Part shown: in pieces, positions 26,764-33,303 of the stretch
Layout: each line of letters starts with the position of its first letter
How positions within the stretch are numbered: the stretch's first letter is position 1
NCBI GenBank assembly: GCA_002343775.1
Contig: DDSH01000022.1
Span: forward strand, 155,599-219,598
Direction: 5' to 3'
Source of the DNA: Anaerolineales bacterium UBA2395
GTDB taxonomy: Bacteria > Chloroflexota > Anaerolineae > Anaerolineales > Villigracilaceae
DNA length: 64,000 nt
Notes under the pieces: generated by a model
Seen by the model: the letters and a program-made list of their open reading frames with translations, nothing else
The model's database searches: none
Told to the model about the DNA's origin: nothing
Made by a program: the position numbers and the translations under genes

Positions 26764-27375
26764 ATGAAAGAAATAATATTGATAGACGCGAATACAGGGA
26801 ATTTGCGCTCGGTGCAAAAAGCGCTTGAAAGCGTTGGTGCGAATGTTTTGCGCACAGAGGATGCTGATAAAGTTTTGAATGCAAAGAAAGTTGTACTGCC
26901 TGGTGTGGGTGCGTTCGGTGATTTTATGGATGGCATGAAAGCCAAGGGACTCGATGATGCTGTGAAGCAAGTCGTGGCACGCGGTGTGCCGATGCTGGGA
27001 ATTTGTGTCGGCATGCAAGCCTTGTTCGAGATCGGTGAAGAGATGGGCGAGCACGAAGGTTTGGGTCTGCTGCGCGGCACGGTGGTGAAGTTTGCAGATA
27101 CGCTTTCGGTGAAGATTCCGCACACGGGGTGGAATCAGGTTCAGGTCAAGAAAGAGGCGGCGCTCTTCGATCAGATCCAAGATGGGGCGTATGTCTATTT
27201 CAATCACTCGTTTTACTGTCAGGCGGGCGATCCATCTGATGTGATCGCCGAAGTGGATTATGGCATTCGCTATGCGTGTGCGGTGCGGCGCGAGAATGTG
27301 TTTGGCGTGCAGTTTCACCCTGAGAAAAGTCAGGCGGTGGGGCTGCGCATTTTGAAAAATTTTGTGGAGGCGTGA
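26764..27375 (+). CDS. hisH: Imidazole glycerol phosphate synthase, glutaminase subunit
   Basis: A 203-residue class I glutamine amidotransferase. The nucleophile Cys is in GICVGMQALFE, the His-Glu pair in FHPEKSQ; IDANTGNLRSVQKAL opens the protein. It releases ammonia for HisF in the same operon. The open frame extends far upstream into hisB; GGAG before the ATG at 26764 marks the real start. Stop overlaps the hisA start region (TGATG). Confidence 0.95.
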   Translation: MKEIILIDANTGNLRSVQKALESVGANVLRTEDADKVLNAKKVVLPGVGAFGDFMDGMKAKGLDDAVKQVVARGVPMLGICVGMQALFEIGEEMGEHEGLGLLRGTVVKFADTLSVKIPHTGWNQVQVKKEAALFDQIQDGAYVYFNHSFYCQAGDPSDVIAEVDYGIRYACAVRRENVFGVQFHPEKSQAVGLRILKNFVEA

Positions 27376-28088
27376 TGTTTACGATCTATCCCGCGATCGA
27401 TCTGCGCGGCGGAAAAGTTGTGCGTTTGAAGGAGGGCGACCCTGCGCGGATGACGTCGTACAGTGATGACCCCGCCGAGATGGCGAAGCGTTGGATCGAT
27501 GCTGGTTCGACTTGGTTGCATGTGGTGAATCTCGATGGCGCGTTCGGTGAAAGTGATAATGCGAATCGCGCTGCGCTTGAAGTCATTTTGAAACTTGGTG
27601 TGCACGTCCACTTCGGCGGCGGGATGCGTTCTTTAGATTCAATTGAAGCGGCGTTGTCGTTGGGCGTGAGCCGTGTTGTGTTGGGAACGATTGCGATTGA
27701 ACAACCTGAGATCGTGCGCGATGCGTTGACTCGTTTTGGTGCTGAACGAATTGCAGTTGGAATCGATGCGCGCGATGGACTCGTGCGGACTCGCGGTTGG
27801 AAAGATAACAGTGGCGTGCCTGCGCTTGACCTCGCGCTTCAAATGCGGACCTTTGGACTGGATACCGTTATCTTTACCGATGTCAGCCGCGACGGTTTGG
27901 GCAGCGGGTTGAACATCCCTGCGACGCGAGAGTTATCTGAGAAAAGTGGACTCGACGTAATCGCTTCAGGCGGCGTGCATACAATCGATGATGTGAAAGC
28001 GGCGAAAGATGCGGGGCTGGCAGGCTGCATCATCGGGCGGGCGTTGTATGATGGGACGGTTGATTTAGGAAAGGCGTTACAGGTTTGA
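27375..28088 (+). CDS. hisA: ProFAR isomerase
   Basis: A 237-residue TIM barrel that opens ProFAR by an Amadori rearrangement. Catalytic Asp residues are in PAIDLRGGKVVRLKEGD and FTDVSRDGLGSG; half-barrel phosphate-binding motifs FGGGMRSLDS and IASGGVHTIDD are present. GGAGG lies just before the ATG at 27375; a GTG one codon earlier is possible. Coupled to hisH by one-base stop/start overlap. Confidence 0.95.
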   Translation: MFTIYPAIDLRGGKVVRLKEGDPARMTSYSDDPAEMAKRWIDAGSTWLHVVNLDGAFGESDNANRAALEVILKLGVHVHFGGGMRSLDSIEAALSLGVSRVVLGTIAIEQPEIVRDALTRFGAERIAVGIDARDGLVRTRGWKDNSGVPALDLALQMRTFGLDTVIFTDVSRDGLGSGLNIPATRELSEKSGLDVIASGGVHTIDDVKAAKDAGLAGCIIGRALYDGTVDLGKALQV

Positions 28089-28152
28089 AGGTTTAAAAGT
28101 TGGAAGGTTATGCTCTTAACTTGAAAACTTTTCAACTTGCCAACTTTCAAAC
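28084..28152 (+). repeat. Intergenic hairpin repeat, AACCTT family (hisA-hisF)
   Basis: Arms such as AAAGTTGGAAGGTT and CAACTTGCCAACTTTCAAAC form an imperfect hairpin that nearly fills the gap and reaches the last codons of hisA. Confidence 0.6.
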
Positions 28153-28164
28153 GATAGGAGTTTT

Positions 28165-28920
28165 ATGTTAGCAAAACGTATCATCCCTTGTTTGGATATC
28201 AAAGATGGGCGCGTGGTGAAGGGCGTGAACTTTGTGAACCTGCGCGATGCTGGTGACCCTGTGGAGCAGGCACGTCTGTACGATGAGCAAGGCGCGGACG
28301 AGTTAGTCTTTCTCGACATCTCCGCCACGCATGAAGGACGCAAGACCACATTGGAATTGGTAAGCCGCGTGGCAGAGACGGTTTTTATGCCGCTGACCGT
28401 TGGCGGCGGAATCCGTGAAGTGGACGATATGCGGAATTTATTATTGGCTGGCGCGGACAAGGTCAGCGTCAACTCGGCGGCGGTGAAGCGACCTGAGTTG
28501 CTTTCCGAAGGCGCGAGTCGATTCGGGGCGCAGTGTATTGTGCTGGCGATCGATGCACGCAGAAACGGCTCAAGTTGGGAGGTGTACGTGGCAGGCGGGC
28601 GCACCCCCACTGGCATGGACGCGGTCGAGTGGGCAGTCCGTGGCGTGGAGTTAGGCGCGGGCGAGATCTTGCTCACCAGCATGGATGCCGATGGCACGCT
28701 CGCAGGTTATGACCTGGAGTTGACGAGTATCATCTCGAACATGGTCTCTGTCCCTGTCATCGCTTCGGGCGGGGCTGGGACTCCCAGTCACTTTGCAGAT
28801 GTGCTTACCAAAGGCATGGCAGATGCGGCTTTGGCGGCGTCGCTGTTCCATGATGGGAAGTTGAGAATCCCTGAATTGAAAGAGGAATTGGCAGGATGGG
28901 GCGTGCCTGTTAGGTTGTGA
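28165..28920 (+). CDS. hisF: Imidazole glycerol phosphate synthase, cyclase subunit
   Basis: A 251-residue TIM barrel pairing with HisH. Catalytic Asp residues lie in IPCLDIKDGRVVKGVNF and LLTSMDADGTLAGYD; phosphate-binding turns LTVGGGIREVDD and IASGGAGTPSH are seen. Produces imidazoleglycerol phosphate and AICAR. ATAGGAG precedes the ATG. Confidence 0.96.
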   Translation: MLAKRIIPCLDIKDGRVVKGVNFVNLRDAGDPVEQARLYDEQGADELVFLDISATHEGRKTTLELVSRVAETVFMPLTVGGGIREVDDMRNLLLAGADKVSVNSAAVKRPELLSEGASRFGAQCIVLAIDARRNGSSWEVYVAGGRTPTGMDAVEWAVRGVELGAGEILLTSMDADGTLAGYDLELTSIISNMVSVPVIASGGAGTPSHFADVLTKGMADAALAASLFHDGKLRIPELKEELAGWGVPVRL

Positions 28921-28921
28921 A

Positions 28922-29004
28922 GTGACGATAGACCGCAGACGATGGACGATGGACGATGGAAAGAAATCAGCAATTGTTGTCTGTGGTCAATGGTCTATCG
29001 TCGA
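28922..29004 (+). repeat. Intergenic hairpin repeat, GACGATGGAC family (hisF-hisI)
   Basis: GACGATAGACC (28924-28934) and GGTCTATCGTC (28992-29002) are perfect complements, with a second near-perfect pair nested inside (28931-28940 with 28979-28988). Three GATGGAC units lie between. It resembles the copy between hisB and hisH. Confidence 0.65.
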
Positions 29005-29020
29005 TGGTCTGGAGAAAAAG

Positions 29021-29371
29021 ATGAACGATGCGTTGTTGAGCGAGATTAAATTTGATGCGAATGGACTTGTCCCTGCGATTGTACAGGATGCAGCGACAAA
29101 AGATGTTTTGATGATGGCGTGGATGAATACTGAGTCTTTGCGATTGACCCTTGAAACAGGTGAAACTGTTTTCTGGTCGCGCAGTCGCCAGGAGATTTGG
29201 CACAAGGGCGCAACATCGGGCAATGTGCAGAAGGTGGTCGAGGTCCGCGTGGATTGTGATGCGGATACGCTGCTGGTATTGGTTGAGCCTGCGGGTCCGG
29301 CATGCCATACGGGCGAGCGGAGTTGTTTTTTTAGATCGGTTGAAGGTTCAAAGTTTAAGGTTGAAAGTTAA
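29021..29371 (+). CDS. hisI: Phosphoribosyl-AMP cyclohydrolase
   Basis: A 116-residue zinc enzyme opening the adenine ring of phosphoribosyl-AMP. Conserved segments are MMAWMNTESLRLTLETG, FWSRSRQEIWHKGATSG, VDCDADTLLVLVEP and the zinc-ligand region ACHTGERSCFF. It is separate from HisE. GGAG six bases upstream of the ATG at 29021 sets the start; longer frames run through the upstream repeat. The last nine codons are made of AAGGTTGAA-type repeat sequence, so the repeat has replaced or extended the native C-terminus. Confidence 0.94.
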   Translation: MNDALLSEIKFDANGLVPAIVQDAATKDVLMMAWMNTESLRLTLETGETVFWSRSRQEIWHKGATSGNVQKVVEVRVDCDADTLLVLVEPAGPACHTGERSCFFRSVEGSKFKVES

Positions 29372-29395
29372 GATCAAAACCTACAACCTTCAACC
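29338..29395 (+). repeat. Hairpin repeat, AACCTT family, reaching into the hisI 3' end
   Basis: GGTTGAAGGTT (29338-29348) and AACCTTCAACC (29385-29395) are perfect 11-base complements. The left arm lies inside hisI, the right arm between hisI and hisE. Confidence 0.7.
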
Positions 29396-29418
29396 TGTAA
29401 CCTGAAACTGGAGTGAAA

Positions 29419-29694
29419 ATGAGCATTCAAAGGTTGTTTGATGTGATCGAAGATAGAAAAAAGAATCCCAGCGAGAAGTCGTACACGACGAGTCTTTTCA
29501 ATGAAGGCTTGCCGAAGATCGCGCAGAAGGTGGGCGAAGAAGGGACAGAAGTTATCGTGGCGGCGTTGGTGCAGGAAGATCAGCGACTGATTGAAGAAAT
29601 TGCCGACCTGACGTATCATACGCTGGTTTTACTCGCCGCGCGCGGTTTGACCCCGGCGCATATTCTGGCTGAGTTGGAGAAACGTCATAAATGA
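29419..29694 (+). CDS. hisE: Phosphoribosyl-ATP pyrophosphatase
   Basis: A 91-residue all-alpha MazG-like pyrophosphohydrolase. The metal-binding acidic residues are in QKVGEEGTEVIVAAL and EIADLTYHTLVLL. It removes pyrophosphate from phosphoribosyl-ATP, the second pathway step. GGAG lies five bases before the ATG at 29419. Its stop overlaps the next gene by four bases. Confidence 0.95.
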   Translation: MSIQRLFDVIEDRKKNPSEKSYTTSLFNEGLPKIAQKVGEEGTEVIVAALVQEDQRLIEEIADLTYHTLVLLAARGLTPAHILAELEKRHK

Positions 29695-30827
29695 AGAAAG
29701 TCATTTTGCTAGATGTGGATGGTGTGTTGGTCATGCCGGGCGGGTATCGCGCGGCGCTGCATGCCACATTGAATTATTTTGCAAGTCTGATGGGCGCTCC
29801 CCATTTTGATTTTCACGAAGAAAAGATCGCTGAATTGGAAAAACGCGGCATCTTCAGCGAATGGGACATGGTCCCTGTTCTGCTCGGTGCGGCATGGAAT
29901 GACATTCTCGCCAAAGCGGGAAATGAAAATTTACCTTCGGATCTCAAATCGGCTGCTATTGAGATTGGACGCAGAATGAACGGCTATGTGACGAAAGACC
30001 TCGTCATCCCTGAGTTTGAAATTTTGCCGAACGTCTATCCCACCGAGTCCGCGTTGCAGCATGGATGTTTCCCTCACCTACCCGAAGCATTACGCCGCAA
30101 CCTTTTGCACGATTCGCGCAATGTCCACTTCTCGCAAACCACACGCCTCTTTCAGCATTTCTCGCTGGGCAGCCGCGTTTTCAGCGAAACCTATAACCTG
30201 CCCGTTGAAGTTGAAACCGAATCGTTTTTGCAAACGCACGATACATCCAACCTCACAGATGAAACGCTAGCAAAACTACTCCAGCCGCATGTTCACCTTG
30301 CTTCGATCACTGCGCGCCCGTCTGCGCCACCGAAGGATGTGACCACCTCTCACATTGGCTACGCCCCCGAAGCCGAAGCCGCACTCGAACTGGTCGGCTT
30401 GGCAGATATTCCGCTTATTGGATATGGACGGCTGGAGTATTACGAAAAACAACACGGAGTTGCCGCCGCCTCATTGCTTAAGCCGTCGCCTGTTCAGTCA
30501 CTCGCAGCAGTTGCCGCCGCCTTTACCGGAGCGGAATGGTCTTCGATCCAAGCCGCCGCAGAGTGGCAGGCAACGGGTCGCTTGAACAGCATCTTCTCAA
30601 GTCTGCCGCGTGAGTTTGAACTCATCGTCGTAGAAGATACAATGGGCGGCATCCGCTCGGCGATTAAGGCTGGAGAGATCTTGCGCGAGATGGGATGGAA
30701 TGTGACCACACGCGCACTGGGAATTACCTCCGGCGCCATCTCCAAAGCAGAGGCGTTTCGCAAGGCAAATGTACCTTTCTTCGATAGTTTGGCATCCGCC
30801 ATAGATTCCCTTGATGCGCTGAAATAA
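29691..30827 (+). CDS. HAD-superfamily hydrolase at the end of the his operon
   Basis: A 378-residue protein with HAD motif I LLDVDGVLVMPGG at the N-terminus, a possible motif II in ASITARPSAPP and motif IV in LIVVEDTMGGIRSAIKAGE. The middle (about residues 60-240) is a large insertion unlike common short HADs. It overlaps hisE by four bases and is thus co-translated. No HisD and no known histidinol-phosphate phosphatase (HisN, PHP-type HisJ, HisB N-domain) is otherwise visible in the operon, so it is a candidate for that phosphatase step. That is inference; the substrate is unproven. Confidence 0.82.
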   Translation: MKKVILLDVDGVLVMPGGYRAALHATLNYFASLMGAPHFDFHEEKIAELEKRGIFSEWDMVPVLLGAAWNDILAKAGNENLPSDLKSAAIEIGRRMNGYVTKDLVIPEFEILPNVYPTESALQHGCFPHLPEALRRNLLHDSRNVHFSQTTRLFQHFSLGSRVFSETYNLPVEVETESFLQTHDTSNLTDETLAKLLQPHVHLASITARPSAPPKDVTTSHIGYAPEAEAALELVGLADIPLIGYGRLEYYEKQHGVAAASLLKPSPVQSLAAVAAAFTGAEWSSIQAAAEWQATGRLNSIFSSLPREFELIVVEDTMGGIRSAIKAGEILREMGWNVTTRALGITSGAISKAEAFRKANVPFFDSLASAIDSLDALK

Positions 30828-30863
30828 AAAAACCATGTGGTTGTTTCGAAGCAGCCACATGGT
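30826..30863 (-). terminator. Terminator of the VKOR gene
   Basis: On the minus strand a 12-pair stem (arms 30832-30843 and 30852-30863, one G-T pair) is followed by seven T. It overlaps the last codon of the HAD gene on the other strand. Confidence 0.85.
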
Positions 30864-30881
30864 CTGATGGTCAAAGGTGGT

Positions 30882-31988
30882 TTATCGTTTTCTGATCCGC
30901 TGCCACGCCAATTTTGCCGGTTCAACGGAAAGCACCAGTAAGGCAGTGACGATGATGGCAGAAGTCAGACACCAGGCGCATGTCGCACCGATGACGAACG
31001 GCTCCAGGAAGGTCAGATAAATGGAAAAGAGCGTGCCAAGTGACGCCATTGCACCCAAAGCCAGCGTTGCAAAATCTGCAATGGGCGGTTTGGTATACCC
31101 TGCCACCAGCCACGCCGCGATCATGAGGATGTAACCGACCAACCCCAAAACACCGATGGGTAGGATACCGAACAAACGCGCATATTCGCTTTGCTGCACT
31201 GTGTTGCAATCACCCACCGGTCCGCAAACCGCTGTGGCGTGAAACACTTCCACATACGCGAGATAACCGGCTACCCCGATTCCAACTAGACACAAAACGG
31301 GAATGACCCAATTCCATTTTTTGTTCTTCGATAGGATGGGCTTTTTCCCAAAGCCTACAACCGCCCAACCCACAACCGCGAGCATGCCAACCAGCACGAT
31401 CACTGCCAGCGTGTTCCCTGCCGGGTCCAGGGCGAAGCGCTCCTGCCAGGTAAGGTTGTTTTCGTGTGACAGGTCGAGCGCGGGGGCTTGTGTCGGGGAG
31501 GTGGAGGCTTGAGGGTCAGTGGCAGTTGACGGGTCGGTCTGAGGCGCTGCTGTTGCTTCCTCTGGCAGGATGGCTTGCAAGCCGGGCAGGTTGGGCCAAT
31601 CCACACCGCCGTTCCCCATGTAGGATTCCACCAGAATGGGGAAACGTTCGGGGATGTCGGCAGAGCCGATCAGATAGGTTTTATCGATGACCAAAAATGG
31701 GACACCGCCTCTTTCCACGCTGAAAGTTTCCAGCGCTGCGAGGAAGAGTTCCTGCCCCTGTGGCTGGGTGACATCCACGCCGATGATCTGAAGCCGATGT
31801 TCCCCATAATCCGCGATCATGGGCAGGAGCGTTTGCTGAATGACAAGTTCACAATGCCCGCAGGTGGGCGAGTAGAACAAAACAGCCCGCACGACGGGCT
31901 GGTCGTCTTGCGCATGGATATTTCCGCCCGGAATGACAACCAGGCTGATTAAAAGAACGAAGAGTAGGAAGTGTTGCTGCCGTTTCAT
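30882..31988 (-). CDS. Thioredoxin-like domain fused to vitamin K epoxide reductase domain
   Basis: A 368-residue membrane protein. A signal/anchor helix (FLLFVLLISLVVIPGG) is followed by a thioredoxin-fold domain with CGHC in LFYSPTCGHCELVIQQ and cis-Pro in GGVPFLVI, a Pro/Thr/Gln-rich linker, then a VKOR domain of about five helices with VCGPVGDCNTVQQSEYA and the active pair CAWC. It likely drives oxidative disulfide formation outside the membrane. The domain order (Trx first) is opposite to the VKOR-Trx fusions of cyanobacteria. GGAGAA precedes the ATG at 31988. Confidence 0.9.
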   Translation of the reverse strand: MKRQQHFLLFVLLISLVVIPGGNIHAQDDQPVVRAVLFYSPTCGHCELVIQQTLLPMIADYGEHRLQIIGVDVTQPQGQELFLAALETFSVERGGVPFLVIDKTYLIGSADIPERFPILVESYMGNGGVDWPNLPGLQAILPEEATAAPQTDPSTATDPQASTSPTQAPALDLSHENNLTWQERFALDPAGNTLAVIVLVGMLAVVGWAVVGFGKKPILSKNKKWNWVIPVLCLVGIGVAGYLAYVEVFHATAVCGPVGDCNTVQQSEYARLFGILPIGVLGLVGYILMIAAWLVAGYTKPPIADFATLALGAMASLGTLFSIYLTFLEPFVIGATCAWCLTSAIIVTALLVLSVEPAKLAWQRIRKR

Positions 31989-32039
31989 GTTTGTTCTCCA
32001 TTTCACAATCAATTTTACCCCTTTACGACCATGAGACGG

Positions 32040-32369
32040 CTATTCTTGAATGTTCTGGAAGATCCCCGAGCGTTGATTCGCGCGTTCTGCCAGGACGGCG
32101 CGCATCATTTCACAGATTTCGGTGATGCGCGGGTTGGCGATCTGGTAGACGATGTCTGTGCCGTGGCGGGTGGAGGACAGGATACCCGCATTGCGCAGAA
32201 CCGCTAAATGGCGCGAGGCGGTTGCCTGGCGGATATCCAACTCTTCGGCGATAGCGTTCACCCGCTTCGGTCCTTCGTGAAGCAGGTGAACGATCTGCTG
32301 GCGCACGGAATGCCCCATTGCCAGGCAGAGCTCCGCCTGGAGGTCAAAAATGGTGGTTTGTGGACTCAT
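32040..32369 (-). CDS. ArsR/SmtB-family transcriptional regulator
   Basis: A 109-residue winged-helix repressor: LCLAMGHSVRQQIVHLLHEG, then the recognition helix region IRQATASRHLAVLRNAGIL and wing STRHGTDIVYQIA. Two Cys residues, one before the first DNA-binding helix (AELCLAMG) and one in the last helix (TEICEMM), are spaced as in thiol- or sulfide-sensing members, though this is only suggestive. It lies upstream of the thioredoxin-VKOR gene and downstream of the cytochrome gene in the same direction, and may regulate them. Confidence 0.88.
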   Translation of the reverse strand: MSPQTTIFDLQAELCLAMGHSVRQQIVHLLHEGPKRVNAIAEELDIRQATASRHLAVLRNAGILSSTRHGTDIVYQIANPRITEICEMMRAVLAERANQRSGIFQNIQE

Positions 32370-32446
32370 AGTAAGATATCCTCTCCAATGCGCCGGCGTT
32401 TTCATCGTTTTCACCTTCTTAAGATGACTGCCGTATGATCAATAGA

Positions 32447-32974
32447 TTATGACCGAAGTGCCAAAAACAGCCACAACCCGAAGAGCACAAAAGCGAATGC
32501 CAGCCAGGGTAAATTGTCGAGCACTGGATGGGCTTCTTCAACAGACGGGTAGCCGGTCTTCAATTGGGAGCCGGGCACGTAAGGCTCGGGCAGAATGACT
32601 TCCTCAAAACCTTTCACTACGGCAAATTTCACGAGATAGGCGTCGGCATATTCCTGCGTGTGGCACTCGATGCATTTTGCAGCGCTATCCTGCTGTGGGT
32701 GAGCGATCATGCCGAGGTGCGCTTCGGCCTCGGTTAAGGCAGTATCATCCCCTGCGTGGCAGTTGGCACAGCGGTTTTGGTGCTCTGATATGCAGTACCA
32801 ATCGCCTGAGTCATGCAGAAAGTACAGCTGTTCGTGACACGTCTGGCAGGAATCGGATGACGTATTGGTCGCAGGCACCCCTCCAGCATGGGCAGGCAAT
32901 GCCGGGGATAGAAAGACGACAGCCATGAAAACAACGGCTGTGGCGATTAGCCAGAATTTGGATCGCTTTAGCAT
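32447..32974 (-). CDS. Membrane-anchored triheme c-type cytochrome
   Basis: A 175-residue protein with an N-terminal signal sequence (FWLIATAVVFMAVVFLSPAL then AHAG), three CxxCH heme sites (CQTCH, CANCH, CIECH) and a C-terminal hydrophobic anchor (LPWLAFAFVLFGLWLFLAL). Other His residues could be distal ligands. It probably transfers electrons outside the membrane; no partner oxidoreductase is adjacent. CGGAGG precedes the ATG at 32974. Confidence 0.9.
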   Translation of the reverse strand: MLKRSKFWLIATAVVFMAVVFLSPALPAHAGGVPATNTSSDSCQTCHEQLYFLHDSGDWYCISEHQNRCANCHAGDDTALTEAEAHLGMIAHPQQDSAAKCIECHTQEYADAYLVKFAVVKGFEEVILPEPYVPGSQLKTGYPSVEEAHPVLDNLPWLAFAFVLFGLWLFLALRS

Positions 32975-33071
32975 GGTACACCTCCGGTCTTTGGCTATTT
33001 TCCTATGGCGTGAATTCATTTCTCATCAAAAGAACCTGATATGGGTGGTTCATTCTTATTATCCTCTCTAT

Positions 33072-33100
33072 TTGACAATTATTTTAGTAATAAATGTAAT
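33072..33100 (+). promoter_or_regulatory. Candidate promoter TTGACA-N17-TGTAAT
   Basis: TTGACA at 33072-33077 and TGTAAT at 33095-33100 with a 17-base spacer. A short inverted repeat overlaps the -10 box. Confidence 0.55.
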
Positions 33101-33126
33101 ATTATGGTATTACTATATCAATATAA

Positions 33127-33155
33127 TTGACATAAGGAAGACTTAAGTGTATTTT
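33127..33155 (+). promoter_or_regulatory. Candidate promoter TTGACA-N17-TATTTT
   Basis: A consensus -35 box at 33127-33132 and TATTTT at 33150-33155 with a 17-base spacer, pointing toward the permease gene about 150 bases downstream. Confidence 0.55.
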
Positions 33156-33282
33156 TTGTGAAAAATACCAAAATTCAGGTACTCTCTCTTTATGATTGCG
33201 TACAAACAGAAATGCCTGACAAAGATTTTGTTCGCGCCTGTCATTTCCGATACTCCCCTTGGATAAAGTGCCTTATTCTACA

Positions 33283-33291
33283 TGCTATAAT
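33283..33291 (+). promoter_or_regulatory. Extended -10 box just upstream of the permease start
   Basis: TGCTATAAT is a perfect extended -10. Predicted transcription begins near 33298, six bases before the ATG at 33304, and no Shine-Dalgarno sequence is present. Confidence 0.65.
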
Positions 33292-33303
33292 TTTCACAAG
33301 AAC

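Larger units (their letters stand above)
32975..33303. other. AT-rich divergent promoter region without a gene
   Basis: This 329-base gap separates the divergent cytochrome and permease genes. It holds two good plus-strand promoter candidates and one extended -10 box (listed separately), plus a small TAATA-N6-TATTA inverted repeat at 33097-33112 overlapping a -10 box. No reading frame of note and no RNA gene was seen. Confidence 0.6.
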
